Below are positions 44,439 through 54,995 of a stretch of 64,000 nucleotides of DNA, piece by piece. Location of the stretch: contig NZ_CP142884.1 in the NCBI RefSeq assembly GCF_040760075.1, positions 1,178,001-1,242,000 of the forward strand, read 5' to 3'. The notes under the pieces are model-generated. The model had not been told where the DNA came from. It was given only the letters and a program-made list of their open reading frames with translations, and did no database searches. The position numbers and the translations under genes are program-made. Position 1 is the first letter of the stretch; every line of letters begins with the position of its first letter. This DNA comes from Sphingobacterium sp. R2. Lineage in GTDB: Bacteria; Bacteroidota; Bacteroidia; Sphingobacteriales; Sphingobacteriaceae.

Positions 44439-45425
44439 ATGAGAGAAATACAATTCAGAGAAGCACTTCGTGAAGCGATGAACGAAGAAATGCGTAAAGA
44501 CGACAAAATATTTTTATTAGGAGAAGAAGTTGCTGAGTATAACGGAGCTTACAAAGTGAGTCAGGGTATGCTTGATGAATTCGGCGCAAAACGTATCATT
44601 GATACACCTATTGCTGAACTTGGTTTTGCGGGTATTGCTGTTGGAGCGGCAATGAATGGTTTAAAACCTATTGTGGAATTCATGACATTCAATTTTTCAC
44701 TTGTTGCTATTGACCAAGTGATCAATGCAGCCGCAAAAATCCACTCAATGAGTGGTGGACAGTTCTCTATTCCAATGGTCTTTCGTGGTCCTACTGGAAA
44801 TGCTGGCCAACTTGCAGCTCAACACTCTCAAAACTTCGAGAACTGGTTCGCAAATACGCCAGGTTTAAAAGTGGTGGTTCCTTCTAACCCATATGAGGCT
44901 AAAGGTCTATTAAAATCATCGATTATAGATCCAGATCCTGTCATCTTTATGGAATCTGAAGTGATGTACGGCGATAAAGGACAAGTTCCTGAAGAAGAAT
45001 ATTACTTGGAAATTGGAAAAGCAAACATTATCCAAGAAGGTACAGATGTAACTGTTGTATCTTTTGGTAAAATGCTTCCTCGCGTTGTCATTCCTGCAGT
45101 GGAAGAATTGAAAAAAGAAGGCGTAAGCGTTGAATTAATCGATTTGCGTTCCGTACGTCCAATTGATTACCCAACAATCATCGCATCTGTTAAGAAAACG
45201 AATCGCTTAGTGATTGTAGAAGAAGCATGGCCATTGGCATCTATTTCTACAGATTTAGCATTCAATGTTCAGCGCAATGCATTTGACTATCTAGATGCGC
45301 CTGTAATACGCGTAAATTGCGCCGATGTACCACTTCCTTATGCTCCAACGTTAATCGAAGCGGCTCTGCCTAGCGTCGAAAAAGTTGTAAAAGCTGTTAA
45401 AGAAGTATCTTATATCAAAAAGTAA
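44439..45425 (+). CDS. pdhB: Pyruvate dehydrogenase E1 component, beta subunit
   Basis: A 328-residue subunit of the pyruvate dehydrogenase complex, which decarboxylates pyruvate with thiamine diphosphate. The pyrimidine-binding domain (1-190) contains FLLGEEVAEYNGAYKVSQGM, IDTPIAELGFAGIAVGAA and PIVEFMTFNFSLVAIDQVIN. The transketolase C-terminal domain (about 200-320) has VSFGKMLPRVVIPAVEEL and EAWPLASISTDLAF. The alpha subunit is not in the window; in other Bacteroidota pdhB is also often alone. It has its own terminator. Confidence 0.93.
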   Translation: MREIQFREALREAMNEEMRKDDKIFLLGEEVAEYNGAYKVSQGMLDEFGAKRIIDTPIAELGFAGIAVGAAMNGLKPIVEFMTFNFSLVAIDQVINAAAKIHSMSGGQFSIPMVFRGPTGNAGQLAAQHSQNFENWFANTPGLKVVVPSNPYEAKGLLKSSIIDPDPVIFMESEVMYGDKGQVPEEEYYLEIGKANIIQEGTDVTVVSFGKMLPRVVIPAVEELKKEGVSVELIDLRSVRPIDYPTIIASVKKTNRLVIVEEAWPLASISTDLAFNVQRNAFDYLDAPVIRVNCADVPLPYAPTLIEAALPSVEKVVKAVKEVSYIKK

Positions 45426-45447
45426 TTTTTATTATTTATAAAAATCT

Positions 45448-45482
45448 AAATCCCTTTTACCATGTAGAAGGGATTTTTTTAT
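45448..45482 (+). terminator. Terminator of pdhB
   Basis: Inverted repeat AAATCCCTT / AAGGGATTT followed by seven T, 23 bp after the pdhB stop. Confidence 0.85.
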
Positions 45483-45531
45483 ATATTTAAATTGCCCAAT
45501 TATTACTGATAAAAACATAAAAATTATAGAT

Positions 45532-46287
45532 ATGAAAAAAATAAGAATAACCTCATTGATAGCGGTATTTGCTTTCTTTGTTCTCTCGGCTTCCGCACAA
45601 CAGAAATATACACTACGCGTAAATCCGGATGCAGGAAAGAAAATTTCACAAAACCTGAGTATGACTATGGACATCGACGCCGCTGGTCAAAAAATGACTA
45701 CAGATCTCAATATGGGGTTTGATATAACCAATACAGCAACAAAAGATAATTTATTCGCATTTGATTTAAAATACACAGGAATCAATATGAAAATGAATAT
45801 GGCGGGAATGGACATGTCATATGACTCAAAAAATCCAGAAGCTAATGATTTTTCTAAGCAGATGCATGCGACTTTAGGCAAGCTGCTAGAAAACAATATA
45901 ACCTTCAATGTAAACCAAATTGGTAAGTCATCGGATATCAAATTACCTGAAGGAATCAATATGCCGTTTGACAAAAGTATGTTCGAAAATATCAGCACTG
46001 TATTACCTGAGCAACCTGTTACCATCGGAGATTCATGGACATCAAAAACAGAATCTGATGATTCAGGAATAATGGTAGAAAGCAAAATGACATTAATAGA
46101 GGCAAATGAGCTTGGTTACAAAGTAAATGTGGAAGGAAAGATGTTTGGTCCTGATGCAAACCAAGTTGGTAATCTCCAAGGTTTTTATGTTTTGGATAAA
46201 AAAACCTGTCTTACCAAGGCAACTGAAATGATAAGCGATGTAGACATGCCGGAAGCCAAAATAAAGACCACATTAAAAAGTCAATAA
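45532..46287 (+). CDS. Exported DUF6263-like protein
   Basis: A 251-residue secreted protein with signal peptide MKKIRITSLIAVFAFFVLSA ending at ASAQQ. The mature part is beta-rich and repeats Met-rich strands (MTMDIDAAGQKMTTDLNMGF, MKMNMAGMDMSYDSKN). From memory it resembles the DUF6263 family, function unknown. A lipocalin-like or barrel-like ligand carrier is possible. It ends before a shared terminator with gcvH. Confidence 0.7.
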   Translation: MKKIRITSLIAVFAFFVLSASAQQKYTLRVNPDAGKKISQNLSMTMDIDAAGQKMTTDLNMGFDITNTATKDNLFAFDLKYTGINMKMNMAGMDMSYDSKNPEANDFSKQMHATLGKLLENNITFNVNQIGKSSDIKLPEGINMPFDKSMFENISTVLPEQPVTIGDSWTSKTESDDSGIMVESKMTLIEANELGYKVNVEGKMFGPDANQVGNLQGFYVLDKKTCLTKATEMISDVDMPEAKIKTTLKSQ

Positions 46288-46307
46288 ACCATCAATTAGA
46301 ACAAAAA

Positions 46308-46329
46308 AAAGGGACTATTAGGTCCCTTT
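46308..46329. terminator. Bidirectional terminator between the DUF6263-like gene and gcvH
   Basis: Perfect stem AAAGGGAC / GTCCCTTT with a TATTAG loop and A/T tracts on both sides, between convergent genes. Confidence 0.8.
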
Positions 46330-46351
46330 CTTCATATAGATAGTTTTAAAA

Positions 46352-46732
46352 CTACGCGTTAATCTCTTCTTTGTATTGTTCAGCGGTTAACAAAGCATCT
46401 ACATCAGCAGCGTTGTTCAATTTAATACGAACAATCCAACCTTCTCCATAAGGATCAGAATTGACCAATTCAGGAGATGCATCAATAGCTTCATTAACAG
46501 ATAAAATTGTAGCTGATACAGGCAAAAACAAATCAGAAACAGTTTTTACAGCTTCAATTGTTCCGAAAACTTCATTTGCGGCAATTTCATCACCTACAGT
46601 GTTAATGTCAACAAAAACGATGTCTCCCAATTCACGTTGAGCGAAATCAGTAATCCCTACAACTGCTTCATCACCTTCAACACGAATCCATTCGTGATCT
46701 TTGGTGTATTTCAATTCTGCTGGAAAATTCAT
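46352..46732 (-). CDS. gcvH: Glycine cleavage system H protein
   Basis: A 126-residue lipoyl carrier protein that shuttles the aminomethyl group between GcvP and GcvT. It begins [20 protein letters not shown], typical for GcvH. The lipoylated Lys63 lies in [12 protein letters not shown]. The C-terminal [11 protein letters not shown] is also family-typical. The start at 46732 is chosen because the open frame further upstream has no homology. Other gcv genes are absent from the window. Confidence 0.95.
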   Translation of the reverse strand: MNFPAELKYTKDHEWIRVEGDEAVVGITDFAQRELGDIVFVDINTVGDEIAANEVFGTIEAVKTVSDLFLPVSATILSVNEAIDASPELVNSDPYGEGWIVRIKLNNAADVDALLTAEQYKEEINA

Positions 46733-46832
46733 TGTATTTAATTTTTTGATTTTTAATGCCGTGAAGTTACAAAATATCTTCAATTGTCAAAAATGATATT
46801 CATCATAACATTTTTGTACTTAATTTTAAGCT

Positions 46833-48029
46833 ATGAATCCTCAAATCGAAAGACTTTACCAAATTTCACGAAAGAAAGCGCGACTTATTATTGGACTGAT
46901 GTCTGGCACTTCCCTGGATGGTCTTGATATCGCAGTATGCCGCATAGAAAATGCAGGTAAAACAACAAAAATACAGCTAGAGAATTTTGCTACAATGGAG
47001 TATGAGGATGATTTTAGAGCAAGAGTCCGTGAAGTCTTTGCAAAACGAAATATCGACCAACAGTTATTTTCGGGACTCAATGCTTATATTGGAGTCACAC
47101 ATGCCAAATTAATCAATACAGCATTACGACAGTGGAATATACCAAGCAGCGAGATTGATTGTATAGCCAGCCATGGGCAAACGGTATACCATGCTCCCCA
47201 ATCATTAACCAAAGACCGCAACTGGCCTAATAGTACCTTACAGATCGGCGATGGAGATCATATTGCCGTAAATACCGGCATCATAACCCTGTCTGACTTT
47301 AGACAGAAACATGTTGCTACGGGAGGGGAAGGGGCACCTTTGGCGGCGTATGGCGACTATCTACTTTTCTCGCATACAACAGAGAATCGATTCTTACTGA
47401 ATATTGGCGGTATTTCTAATTTCACCTTTATCCCAAGCCATCAAACAAAATTGAAAGCCTATGCAACAGATCTCGGTCCAGGCAACACAATGATGAACCA
47501 ATACATGAAGGCTAATTTTAATCAGGAGATGGATAGAGATGCCTATATGGCCAAAAAGGGACAAGTAAATGATGCGCTATTGAATCAATTATTAACAGAA
47601 GAATTTCTAACACTGCCCTTTCCAAAAACCACCGGGCCAGAACTATTTAATCTCGCTTATCTCGAAAAGGCGCAAGAGTGTTCGAAAACAACTCATATTC
47701 CACATGGAAACGTCATGGCAACCCTCAATCGCTTTGCGGCTCTTGCGATGGTCAACGGCATCCAAAAGCAGTCAGAAGGACTATCTGATGTGGCTGTATA
47801 TATAAGTGGTGGTGGACTGCACAATCCATTGCTGTTTGATTACATCAAAAGGAGCTTACCTACCTGTAAAGTTGAAAGCTTTGCAACATTAGGTATCAAT
47901 CCAGATGCAAAAGAGGCCGTCCTCTTTGCTTTGTTAGCAAATGAAACTTTGGTAGGCAACAAATCCAATGTAGCGCAAATTAAAGATTCGCCCGCTGTCT
48001 GCATGGGCAAAATCAGCTTACCGGAATAA
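46833..48029 (+). CDS. anmK: Anhydro-N-acetylmuramic acid kinase
   Basis: A 398-residue kinase that cleaves and phosphorylates anhydro-MurNAc during peptidoglycan recycling. The ATP-binding MSGTSLDGLDIAV is near residue 23. Further motifs are IASHGQTVYH near 113, TLQIGDGDHIAVNTG, NIGGISNFTFI near 195, ATDLGPGNTMMN and ISGGGLHNPLL near 326. Length matches the family. It is divergent from gcvH and converges on the DUF2461 gene with no gap. Confidence 0.93.
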   Translation: MNPQIERLYQISRKKARLIIGLMSGTSLDGLDIAVCRIENAGKTTKIQLENFATMEYEDDFRARVREVFAKRNIDQQLFSGLNAYIGVTHAKLINTALRQWNIPSSEIDCIASHGQTVYHAPQSLTKDRNWPNSTLQIGDGDHIAVNTGIITLSDFRQKHVATGGEGAPLAAYGDYLLFSHTTENRFLLNIGGISNFTFIPSHQTKLKAYATDLGPGNTMMNQYMKANFNQEMDRDAYMAKKGQVNDALLNQLLTEEFLTLPFPKTTGPELFNLAYLEKAQECSKTTHIPHGNVMATLNRFAALAMVNGIQKQSEGLSDVAVYISGGGLHNPLLFDYIKRSLPTCKVESFATLGINPDAKEAVLFALLANETLVGNKSNVAQIKDSPAVCMGKISLPE

Positions 48030-48701
48030 TTAGTCCGTATCGATGGCTTCTTGTAAAAACTCTTTGAAAGGAAGCATACTTTTATAGGAAGCCACGATAT
48101 TATCTAACGCATTTTTTGCAGATAAATCCTTAATAGTTAAGGATCTTTCCAACACAAAACTTTTCAATTTGATAAAGTCAATAAAAGGATTATCCTCGCT
48201 ATAGCCCGCAGGGGCACGCTTCAGTAAATCTTCTTTGAAAAGTGCAATATTACCGCCTGTCAATACTGTTTTTAAAATTTCATCCAATTTATTACCACTG
48301 TAATCAATTTCTTGTCTTATTGCCTCTAAATGTTGCTTTTCTGGACGCCAATATCCACAGGCAATAAATGAATTTTCTGCTCCAATATGAATATAGTACT
48401 CTGGTCCCTGCAACTTTCTTCCATCAACTGAAATTCCCGCTCCAAACCAACTTTTATAAGGTGTCTTATCATTTGAAAAGCGTGTATCACGGTAAATACG
48501 AAACAAACATTTACTTGCCTGTATGGAAGTATTGATTTTAGGGTCAAACTCACTTAAAGCCGCTATTAAATCCGTTAAAAAGCTTCTTACGTCAGCCAAT
48601 GCAGCCTCATATTTAGCTCTGTTATCGGCAAACCATTCCCGGGAATTATTGGCTTTCAATTCCGTTAAAAAATCAAATGTAGAATTTTGAATGTGACTCA
48701 T
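48030..48701 (-). CDS. DUF2461 domain-containing protein
   Basis: A 223-residue soluble protein of the TIGR02453/DUF2461 family. The conserved parts are FLTELKANNSREWFADNRAK at the N-terminus, KCLFRIYRDTRFSNDKTPYK near residue 65 and YYIHIGAENSFIACGYWRPE near 103. The biochemical role is unknown. It lies 7 bp from cdsA on the same strand. Confidence 0.85.
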   Translation of the reverse strand: MSHIQNSTFDFLTELKANNSREWFADNRAKYEAALADVRSFLTDLIAALSEFDPKINTSIQASKCLFRIYRDTRFSNDKTPYKSWFGAGISVDGRKLQGPEYYIHIGAENSFIACGYWRPEKQHLEAIRQEIDYSGNKLDEILKTVLTGGNIALFKEDLLKRAPAGYSEDNPFIDFIKLKSFVLERSLTIKDLSAKNALDNIVASYKSMLPFKEFLQEAIDTD

Positions 48702-48708
48702 ATTACAA

Positions 48709-49509
48709 TCAATTGATTAAAAGTAAGAAAACATAGACCATAGGAGCCGCTAATAATAGCCCGTCAAATCTATCTAAAAAACCTCCATGTCCGGGCAATA
48801 TATTTCCAGAATCCTTTACGTGCAAACTACGCTTTAACATCGACTCAACTAAGTCACCCAAGGTTCCAACAATACTGATAATTGCCGCAATACTTATCCA
48901 TTGCCAGAGCGGTAGATCACCAAAATACTTCTCCAGATTCACTGCAGCAACAATTGCTAAAATCAATCCACCGAAAAAACCTTCCCATGTCTTCTTTGGC
49001 GAGATCCGTTCGAATAGTTTACGTTTGCCGAAGCTTCGTCCAGCGAGATATGCCCCTGTATCGTTTGTCCACAATAAGATCAAAAAACCTAAGGGCAACG
49101 CATAGTTAAAAGTTCCTTCCATAAATCCTAATTTGGAAAATAGGAAAAAAGGTAATGTAACATACGCTATTCCCAAAAAAGTATAGGCAATATCATTAAA
49201 AGGAAAAGTTCTCTTCTGAAAAAGTGAGATAATATAAGTCGCACTTATAAATGGAATAATCAGTGCTAAAAATTTTACCGCAAGCAGATTCATCGAGATT
49301 AAGGATCCCACAACAAACAGTACCAAGGCCATGACTATACCAATCATCTTATTTGGTGCGCGTTCATCCGACGAAACGATCCCATAAAATTCATAAAGGC
49401 ACCATGTACTGAGCAATGTAAAAAAGATGGAGTAAACGTATGCCCCGAAAAGAGTAGCTGCTATCATGACAGCTACAAAGATCACTCCTGTTATTGCTCT
49501 TGTTTTCAT
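48709..49509 (-). CDS. cdsA: Phosphatidate cytidylyltransferase
   Basis: A 266-residue inner-membrane enzyme with about seven helices that makes CDP-diacylglycerol from phosphatidic acid and CTP. Family signatures: NDTGAYLAGRSFGKRKLFER, SPKKTWEGFFGG near residue 172, and LVESMLKRSLHVKDSGNILP followed by GHGGFLDRFDG near 240. It overlaps the DUF2007 gene upstream by four bases, so a phospholipid-synthesis gene is coupled to a small protein of unknown role. Confidence 0.93.
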   Translation of the reverse strand: MKTRAITGVIFVAVMIAATLFGAYVYSIFFTLLSTWCLYEFYGIVSSDERAPNKMIGIVMALVLFVVGSLISMNLLAVKFLALIIPFISATYIISLFQKRTFPFNDIAYTFLGIAYVTLPFFLFSKLGFMEGTFNYALPLGFLILLWTNDTGAYLAGRSFGKRKLFERISPKKTWEGFFGGLILAIVAAVNLEKYFGDLPLWQWISIAAIISIVGTLGDLVESMLKRSLHVKDSGNILPGHGGFLDRFDGLLLAAPMVYVFLLLIN

Positions 49510-49721
49510 AAATTAATATCCCCTTCTGCTTCCTCAATTAATCGTTCAGCCATTTCGATAGATCCTTCGTTGACATAAAGTTCAATTTTTCCAAATAGAT
49601 AAGAAGAATCTTGCTTATTCAAAACAACGGCAGGAATTCCATGCTCTTCCAACATTTGTTTGACTATCTCCGCCTGAATAGCATTTGTATATGTTTTAAT
49701 TTTTTTCCAATCGTTCTCCAT
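49506..49721 (-). CDS. DUF2007-like small protein
   Basis: A 71-residue protein (MENDWKKIKTYTNAIQAEIV, then QMLEEHGIPAVVLNKQDSSY) that resembles the DUF2007/putative signal-transducing family with a ferredoxin-like fold. The start is ATG 49721. Both ends overlap neighbours: 26 bp with the CPBP gene upstream and 4 bp with cdsA downstream, which indicates tight translational coupling. Confidence 0.82.
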   Translation of the reverse strand: MENDWKKIKTYTNAIQAEIVKQMLEEHGIPAVVLNKQDSSYLFGKIELYVNEGSIEMAERLIEEAEGDINL

Positions 49722-50619
49722 TGTTTTCTTTTTGCGTTGTTCGATAAAATAAGAGTACAAAAATAAGAGTAAAAATGAAGGCTACAAGATATATCCACCA
49801 AGATTGTAACTCAAATGCATTGAGCTCATCATAGCTTTTTCCTAGCCTAGCATAATAGAATGACATCACTGTAGCTCCAGCATTATTCACAAAATGCCCA
49901 AAGATGGCTAGCAGAATATTTTTACTCCATAAATAAAGGTAGCCAAAAAATGCCCCTAATAGCATACGGGGGATAAAACCAAAAAATTGCAGATGTATTG
50001 CACTAAAAATAACCGCTACAATCCAGATAACAACATGGGGATTATGCAACCATCTCCCGACTATATTTTGTAAAACACCTCGAAATAACAGTTCCTCTCC
50101 GATGGCGGGAATCAATGCCAGTACAATGATGTTGAACAGAAAGCCAACAATACCTGATTCCATGATAATACCGCGAACCAAATTCCCCGAATCCTTTTCA
50201 CTTTGCTCCATCCAACGTTGCAACGATTGCATATTATCAGGCAATTGTAAGGATTCATTCCAGTGACCGATCAGACTCATAAGAGGCATAAAAGCGAGCA
50301 TAGCAAATAAAACATAGGCAAACTGTGCCACCTTAGGTCTATAGCTGGATTGGAAATATTTAATCCCATAGCCTTCATACATATTCATCAAATAGGCCGG
50401 AATTACAAAAGATCCGAGACTGCTCATTAGCAACAATAATCGCATCTCATTGGCAGAACCATTCATAATGACCCCAATAGAAAACACCTGTCCGGTCATC
50501 TTATAATAAAAGAACAGCAGGATAATATAGAAAACTTGTGATACAAATGTAAAACCGATGACCATTAAGATCAAACGCAACAAAGATTGAAAGGGAGAAG
50601 TAGTTTGTTCGGGAAACAT
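49696..50619 (-). CDS. CPBP-family intramembrane metalloprotease (second copy)
   Basis: A 307-residue membrane protein with about eight hydrophobic helices. The CPBP motifs are IGEELLFRGVLQNIV near residue 185, IFSAIHLQFFGFIPRMLLGA near 222 and FGHFVNNAGA near 252. The start ATG at 50619 (MFPEQTTSPFQ) is preferred; a TTG at 50667 is also open. It heads an overlapping set with the DUF2007 gene and cdsA. It is only distantly like the CPBP protein at 14377-15159. Confidence 0.85.
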   Translation of the reverse strand: MFPEQTTSPFQSLLRLILMVIGFTFVSQVFYIILLFFYYKMTGQVFSIGVIMNGSANEMRLLLLMSSLGSFVIPAYLMNMYEGYGIKYFQSSYRPKVAQFAYVLFAMLAFMPLMSLIGHWNESLQLPDNMQSLQRWMEQSEKDSGNLVRGIIMESGIVGFLFNIIVLALIPAIGEELLFRGVLQNIVGRWLHNPHVVIWIVAVIFSAIHLQFFGFIPRMLLGAFFGYLYLWSKNILLAIFGHFVNNAGATVMSFYYARLGKSYDELNAFELQSWWIYLVAFIFTLIFVLLFYRTTQKENNGERLEKN

Positions 50620-50737
50620 AAGTATTAAATATACGCTAAAGATAACAATAAAAGCAGGTAAAGCCAATATTCAGCCTAATGCTGCTCCATTCAAAATCAT
50701 CAAAAGTTGCTATTGTATATCATCCAATCGCATAAAA

Positions 50738-50765
50738 AAGGGCTTTGATAAATTTCAAAGCCCTT
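50738..50765 (-). terminator. Terminator of the frameshifted tricorn-like protease gene
   Basis: Stem AAGGGCTTTGA / TTCAAAGCCCTT with a short loop and flanking A/T tracts, 15 bp beyond the stop. Confidence 0.8.
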
Positions 50766-50780
50766 AATATTTACAGTATT

Positions 50781-53700
50781 TTAATTCACCCGGATAGGAT
50801 CGGCTGGTTTTTGCAAATTTTTGTACGGATAAGTTTTCATTTCTTCCAACAAGATCTTTACCGTTCTTTCAAGTTGAGGATCACGACCTTCTAAAAGATC
50901 CTTTGGTAATTGTTCGATAAACACATCTGGGGCAACTCCTTCATTTTCAATGATCCAATTTCCTTTCAAATCATATACACCAAAATTTGGAGATGTTATC
51001 CGGCCTCCATCCAGCAATGGAGGATAACCGCTGATACCCACTAAGATTCCCATTGTGGTACGCCCAACCAATTTGCCTAATCCCTTAAAACGGAACATAT
51101 AAGGCATCATATCACCGCCCGAACCGGCATTTTCATTGATGATCATGGCTTTCGGTCCATAAATACCGTTACCGGGTGTCGTGAATCCCTTTCCATCACG
51201 AATGCCCCAGCCGGCAATTAACTCGCGAGACAAGAGGTCGATCACATAATCAGCAACCCATCCGCCACCGTTGTTCCGTTCGTCCATCAGAAGAGCCTTT
51301 TTATCCATCTGAGCGAAGTAATAACGATTGAAATAAGTATACCCCTCAGGACCGGTGTTCGGCATGTACACGTAAGCTATTTGGCCATTACTCAATTCAT
51401 TCACTCTTTTACGGTTTCGCTCTACCCATTCCATGCTACGCAAGTTCATTTCATCGCCAAAAGAAATCGGTTTAACAATGATTTCACGTGCGCCAACCAA
51501 CGAAGGTTTTGAATTGATCTTGAGCATCACTTGCTTGCCCACAGTATTGTCAAATAAGCTATAGATATCTCTATCTTCAGTCAATTCTATACCATTCACA
51601 GCAACAATATAATCTCCTTCCTTGATGTTCAATCCAGGTTCAGCCAATGGTGCTTTGAAAGAAGGATTCCATTCTAGGCGCGTAAATAATTTAGCGATCT
51701 GATAGTAACCATTCTTTAGCGTATAATCTGCTCCAAGCACACCAACAGAAACTGAAGGTGTAGAAGGCTGATCTCCTGGATAAATATAATTATGTCCTAC
51801 GACCATTTCTCCCATCATTTCATTCAATAAATAACCAAGATCAGAACGATGGTTGACAAAAGGTAGGAATTTTTCATATTTAGCTTTCATTGCTTTCCAG
51901 TCGGCACCATGCATATTTTCCACGTAAAAATAATCCTTTTGCATTGACCAAACTTCATTGAACACCTGCTTCCATTCCGCTGCGGGATCCACCAGTTGCT
52001 GGATTCCAGCTAATTTGATTTCTCCAGCAGTAGGTGAAGCAACTTTTTGCCCAGCATTTACGATATTAAAACCATTTCCCGTTTGGTACAACATTTTCTT
52101 ACCATCAGCACTAATAACATAACTACGTGCATTTTCCACTAAGGTTTTATTTTCGAGTTCCTTAAAATCATAGGCACCAATCGTTCCACCGCGTTGATAG
52201 GTCAATTGATTAGGTACTAAACCATTTAGGTTCCAATAAGGACCTGCCGGTAAAGGCAGCGCGACAATTCGATTTTCTATACGATCGAAATCGACCTGAA
52301 TAGATTTGTCGATTGGCTTGCTTGCCACTGCGACTTCCTTTTTATCTTTTTTAGGAGATTTCTTATCGTTTTCTTTTAAGCGCTCCTTTTTATTAGTTTC
52401 TCCTTCTTCCTTTTTATCTGCGTTTTCTTCACGGATTTGCTCATCATCACTATCGTTTTTAAAGAATGATGGTGTTTTGCTCGACAGGATAAAAGCATAG
52501 ACTGCATAATCTACGTTACGCTGTACAGCGGACATATGTAAACCAGAATTCGTTAAACCCGTATTTGTACTTGCTGTAAAAAATAAATATTTACCGTCTT
52601 GAGAGAATGCCGTATTACGAGCAGAGCTCATGCCATCGGTGATCTGTTGGGTTTTCTTTGTATCCAAATTGTACATGAATACAGCAGGTACTCCATTTTC
52701 CAGCGTACGAATAAAGGATATCCATTTAGAATCTGGAGACCAGCTTGGCTGGAAATGATTAGATACCCGCCCTGTTTGCCCACTTAATTTATCATCAGCA
52801 ACTTTGACAACTGCTTTAGAAGCGATGTCAATATAATACAGATTAAGATGCGAATCATTGTAAAATAATTTTTTTGAATCGGGCGACCAAGTCGGCTCAA
52901 AATAGAAATTAGTTTCACCCAAATTAAAATATAATGGTTTATCTTTTCCGAACTGATCTGTCAGCACCAACTGATAGGACCCATTTTTGTTCTGAAATAT
53001 AAGATACCCATTTACCGTTTGGAGACCAATCTGGAAAACGCTCATGAGAACCCGGTGAATTTGATAAATTTCGAGCCTCCCCCTTTTCTTTTGGCACTGT
53101 AAATATCTCTCCTCTCGCCTCAAATAGTGCGCGCTGACCAGTTGGTGATAGCGTAGCATAACGTATATCATCCTTGATATCTTTATAAAACGGCCTTTTA
53201 TACATCACATCCGTGTTTACACTGATATGTAGCGGAGTCACTTTATTATTGCTTAAACTCAACGTATTGAGTGTTCCAGCATATTCAAAAATCAATTCTG
53301 CGCCATTACCATTGAGTGAACGTACATCATAGTCTCTAAAATCTGTTAATTTATCTATCTTCTTGGTTTTGGTATCATAACTGAAGATATTAACAATTTT
53401 ATCGCGGTCAGACAAGAAATAAACCTTATTACCCAACCATAGTGGCTTAACATCATTGCTTTTAACTTGCGGAATTGCTTCTATTTCTTTGGTTTTCGTA
53501 TCGAATATCCAAATTGTCGGCATACCGCCACCCCGATAACGTTTAAAGGCTACCCGGTCTCTTTCTGTCGGATCGGTATTCTTGATATAGGCCCAATAGC
53601 GACCATCCGCAGAAGGGCTGCCCTGCGTGGCTTCAGGCATCATCAATGCCTTGTCCATTCCTGACATTTGTATATTGGAACTATATAATCGCGGACTTAA

Positions 53701-54099
53701 AGCATAGGTAAAATCTCGCGATGTTGTATAGTATACTTCATCATTGTTAAGCCACCCACGTAATACATCCGAAGAGGGATGATAAGTGATACGCTTGGGC
53801 TCACCTCCTGCTACAGGTATTACATAGACGTCAGTATTTCCGTCATAGTTGCCTGTAAATGCCACTTTCTTACCATCAGGAGAAAACATCGGATTCTGCT
53901 CTACACCAGGATTGGTTGTTAGTCGTCTCGGATTAGTGCCATTTTTGTCTGCAATCCAAATATCTCCACCATACACAAAAGCGATATTATTAGCGCTTAT
54001 ACTTGGGTTTCGAAGTAATAAGGTTTCTTGCGCTTTTGCTGATAGAAAAGTTGTTCCGACCAAAAATGCTGCAATTAGCTTGAAGTGAGTTCTATTCAT
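50781..54099 (-). pseudogene. Tricorn-like S41 peptidase interrupted by one-base frameshift
   Basis: The N-terminal part is read from ATG 54099 (MNRTHFKLIAAFLVGTTFLS, signal ending KAQE) through several propeller repeats to residues SPNGKWVSYISEQ. The continuation is in another frame: NGSYQLVLTDQFGKDKPL through a linker, PDZ and S41 core (LLMDERNNGGGW and nucleophile region NENAGSGGDMMPY) to 50781. The switch falls in a run of five A (T5 at 52984-52988 on the plus strand). With four A the reading is SYISEQNGSYQLVLTD, an uninterrupted protein of 1105 residues, close to the intact paralogue (1067). Unless this is a sequencing error, no full protease is made. Confidence 0.85.
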
Positions 54100-54200
54100 A
54101 AACATGTTAAGGTTAAAATTTACCACATACAAAACTACGATTTTGCACAGTGGACCTAGTTAGTATATCAACAAAGTTGCATAAAAAAATGATTAAAAAA

Positions 54201-54230
54201 AAAAGCCCTGCTAAAAATAGCAGGGCTTTT
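54201..54230 (-). terminator. Terminator of the zinc-ribbon gene
   Basis: Perfect stem AAAAGCCCTGCTA / TAGCAGGGCTTTT with an AAAA loop, 12 bp beyond the gene stop. Confidence 0.88.
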
Positions 54231-54242
54231 CTTTATGAAAGA

Positions 54243-54995
54243 TTAAAAACCGTACTCTTGTTCGATTTCCAATACAATACCTTCGTCAACTAAAACACGT
54301 CCACAATGTTCGCAAATAATAATTTTTTTGCGCTGGCGGATTTCCGACTGCATTTGAGCAGGAATTTTATTGTGGCATCCTGAACAGCTATCGCGATCAA
54401 TTGAAACCACAGCAAGTCCATTCTTGAATGAATTACGAAGACGATAATATACTTTGTTCAACCGATCTTCTATATTAGCCTCAGCTTCAGTAGCTTTTGC
54501 CAATAATCCATCTTCTTCCTTTTGAGTTTCAGAAGTAATGGTTTCCAATTCTTTCTTTTTTCCCTCAAGCTCGTTTTTGCTATACTCAAGATTACCTACA
54601 GTAGTATCGTAGTTTTCTGTCTTGTTGCGAATCTCGAATTCTGCTTCTTTAATTCTCTTTTCACAAACCTGAATCTCAAGACCTTGGATTTCAATCTCTT
54701 TTGAAATAGCGTCATACTCACGATTATTCTTTACCTCATTTAACTGCGACTCATATTTCTTGATAGCAGCTTGGGCATCCTTAATCATGTTTTTACGCTT
54801 AACGATCGAATCTTCTAAATCGTCTAAGTCTATTCTGATCTTCTCAATACGAGTTTCTAAACCAGCAATCTCATCTTCAAGATCTGCAACTTCCATAGGT
54901 AACTCACCACGAACCTGGCGAATTTTATCTATTTTAGTATGAATGGCTTGCAAAAGCCATAATGCTTTCAATTTTTGTTCTACGGTTTGTTCCAT
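54243..54995 (-). CDS. Coiled-coil protein with C-terminal zinc ribbon
   Basis: A 250-residue protein. Residues about 25-190 form long antiparallel coiled coils rich in Glu and Lys. The C-terminal C4 zinc ribbon reads CSGCHNKIPAQ and CEHCGRVL with four Cys (CxxC...CxxC). This architecture is common as a DNA- or RNA-interacting regulator (zf-RING_7 type) next to Nif3 genes, as here. The exact role is unknown. The ATG at 54995 overlaps the Nif3 stop by one base. Confidence 0.83.
   Translation of the reverse strand: MEQTVEQKLKALWLLQAIHTKIDKIRQVRGELPMEVADLEDEIAGLETRIEKIRIDLDDLEDSIVKRKNMIKDAQAAIKKYESQLNEVKNNREYDAISKEIEIQGLEIQVCEKRIKEAEFEIRNKTENYDTTVGNLEYSKNELEGKKKELETITSETQKEEDGLLAKATEAEANIEDRLNKVYYRLRNSFKNGLAVVSIDRDSCSGCHNKIPAQMQSEIRQRKKIIICEHCGRVLVDEGIVLEIEQEYGF

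Noticed and set aside
52939-53171. Two separate proteins overlapping in a tricorn-like gene
   Set aside because: The N-terminal frame's tail and the C-terminal frame's head have no homology-like content; removal of one A joins them into one ordinary protein.
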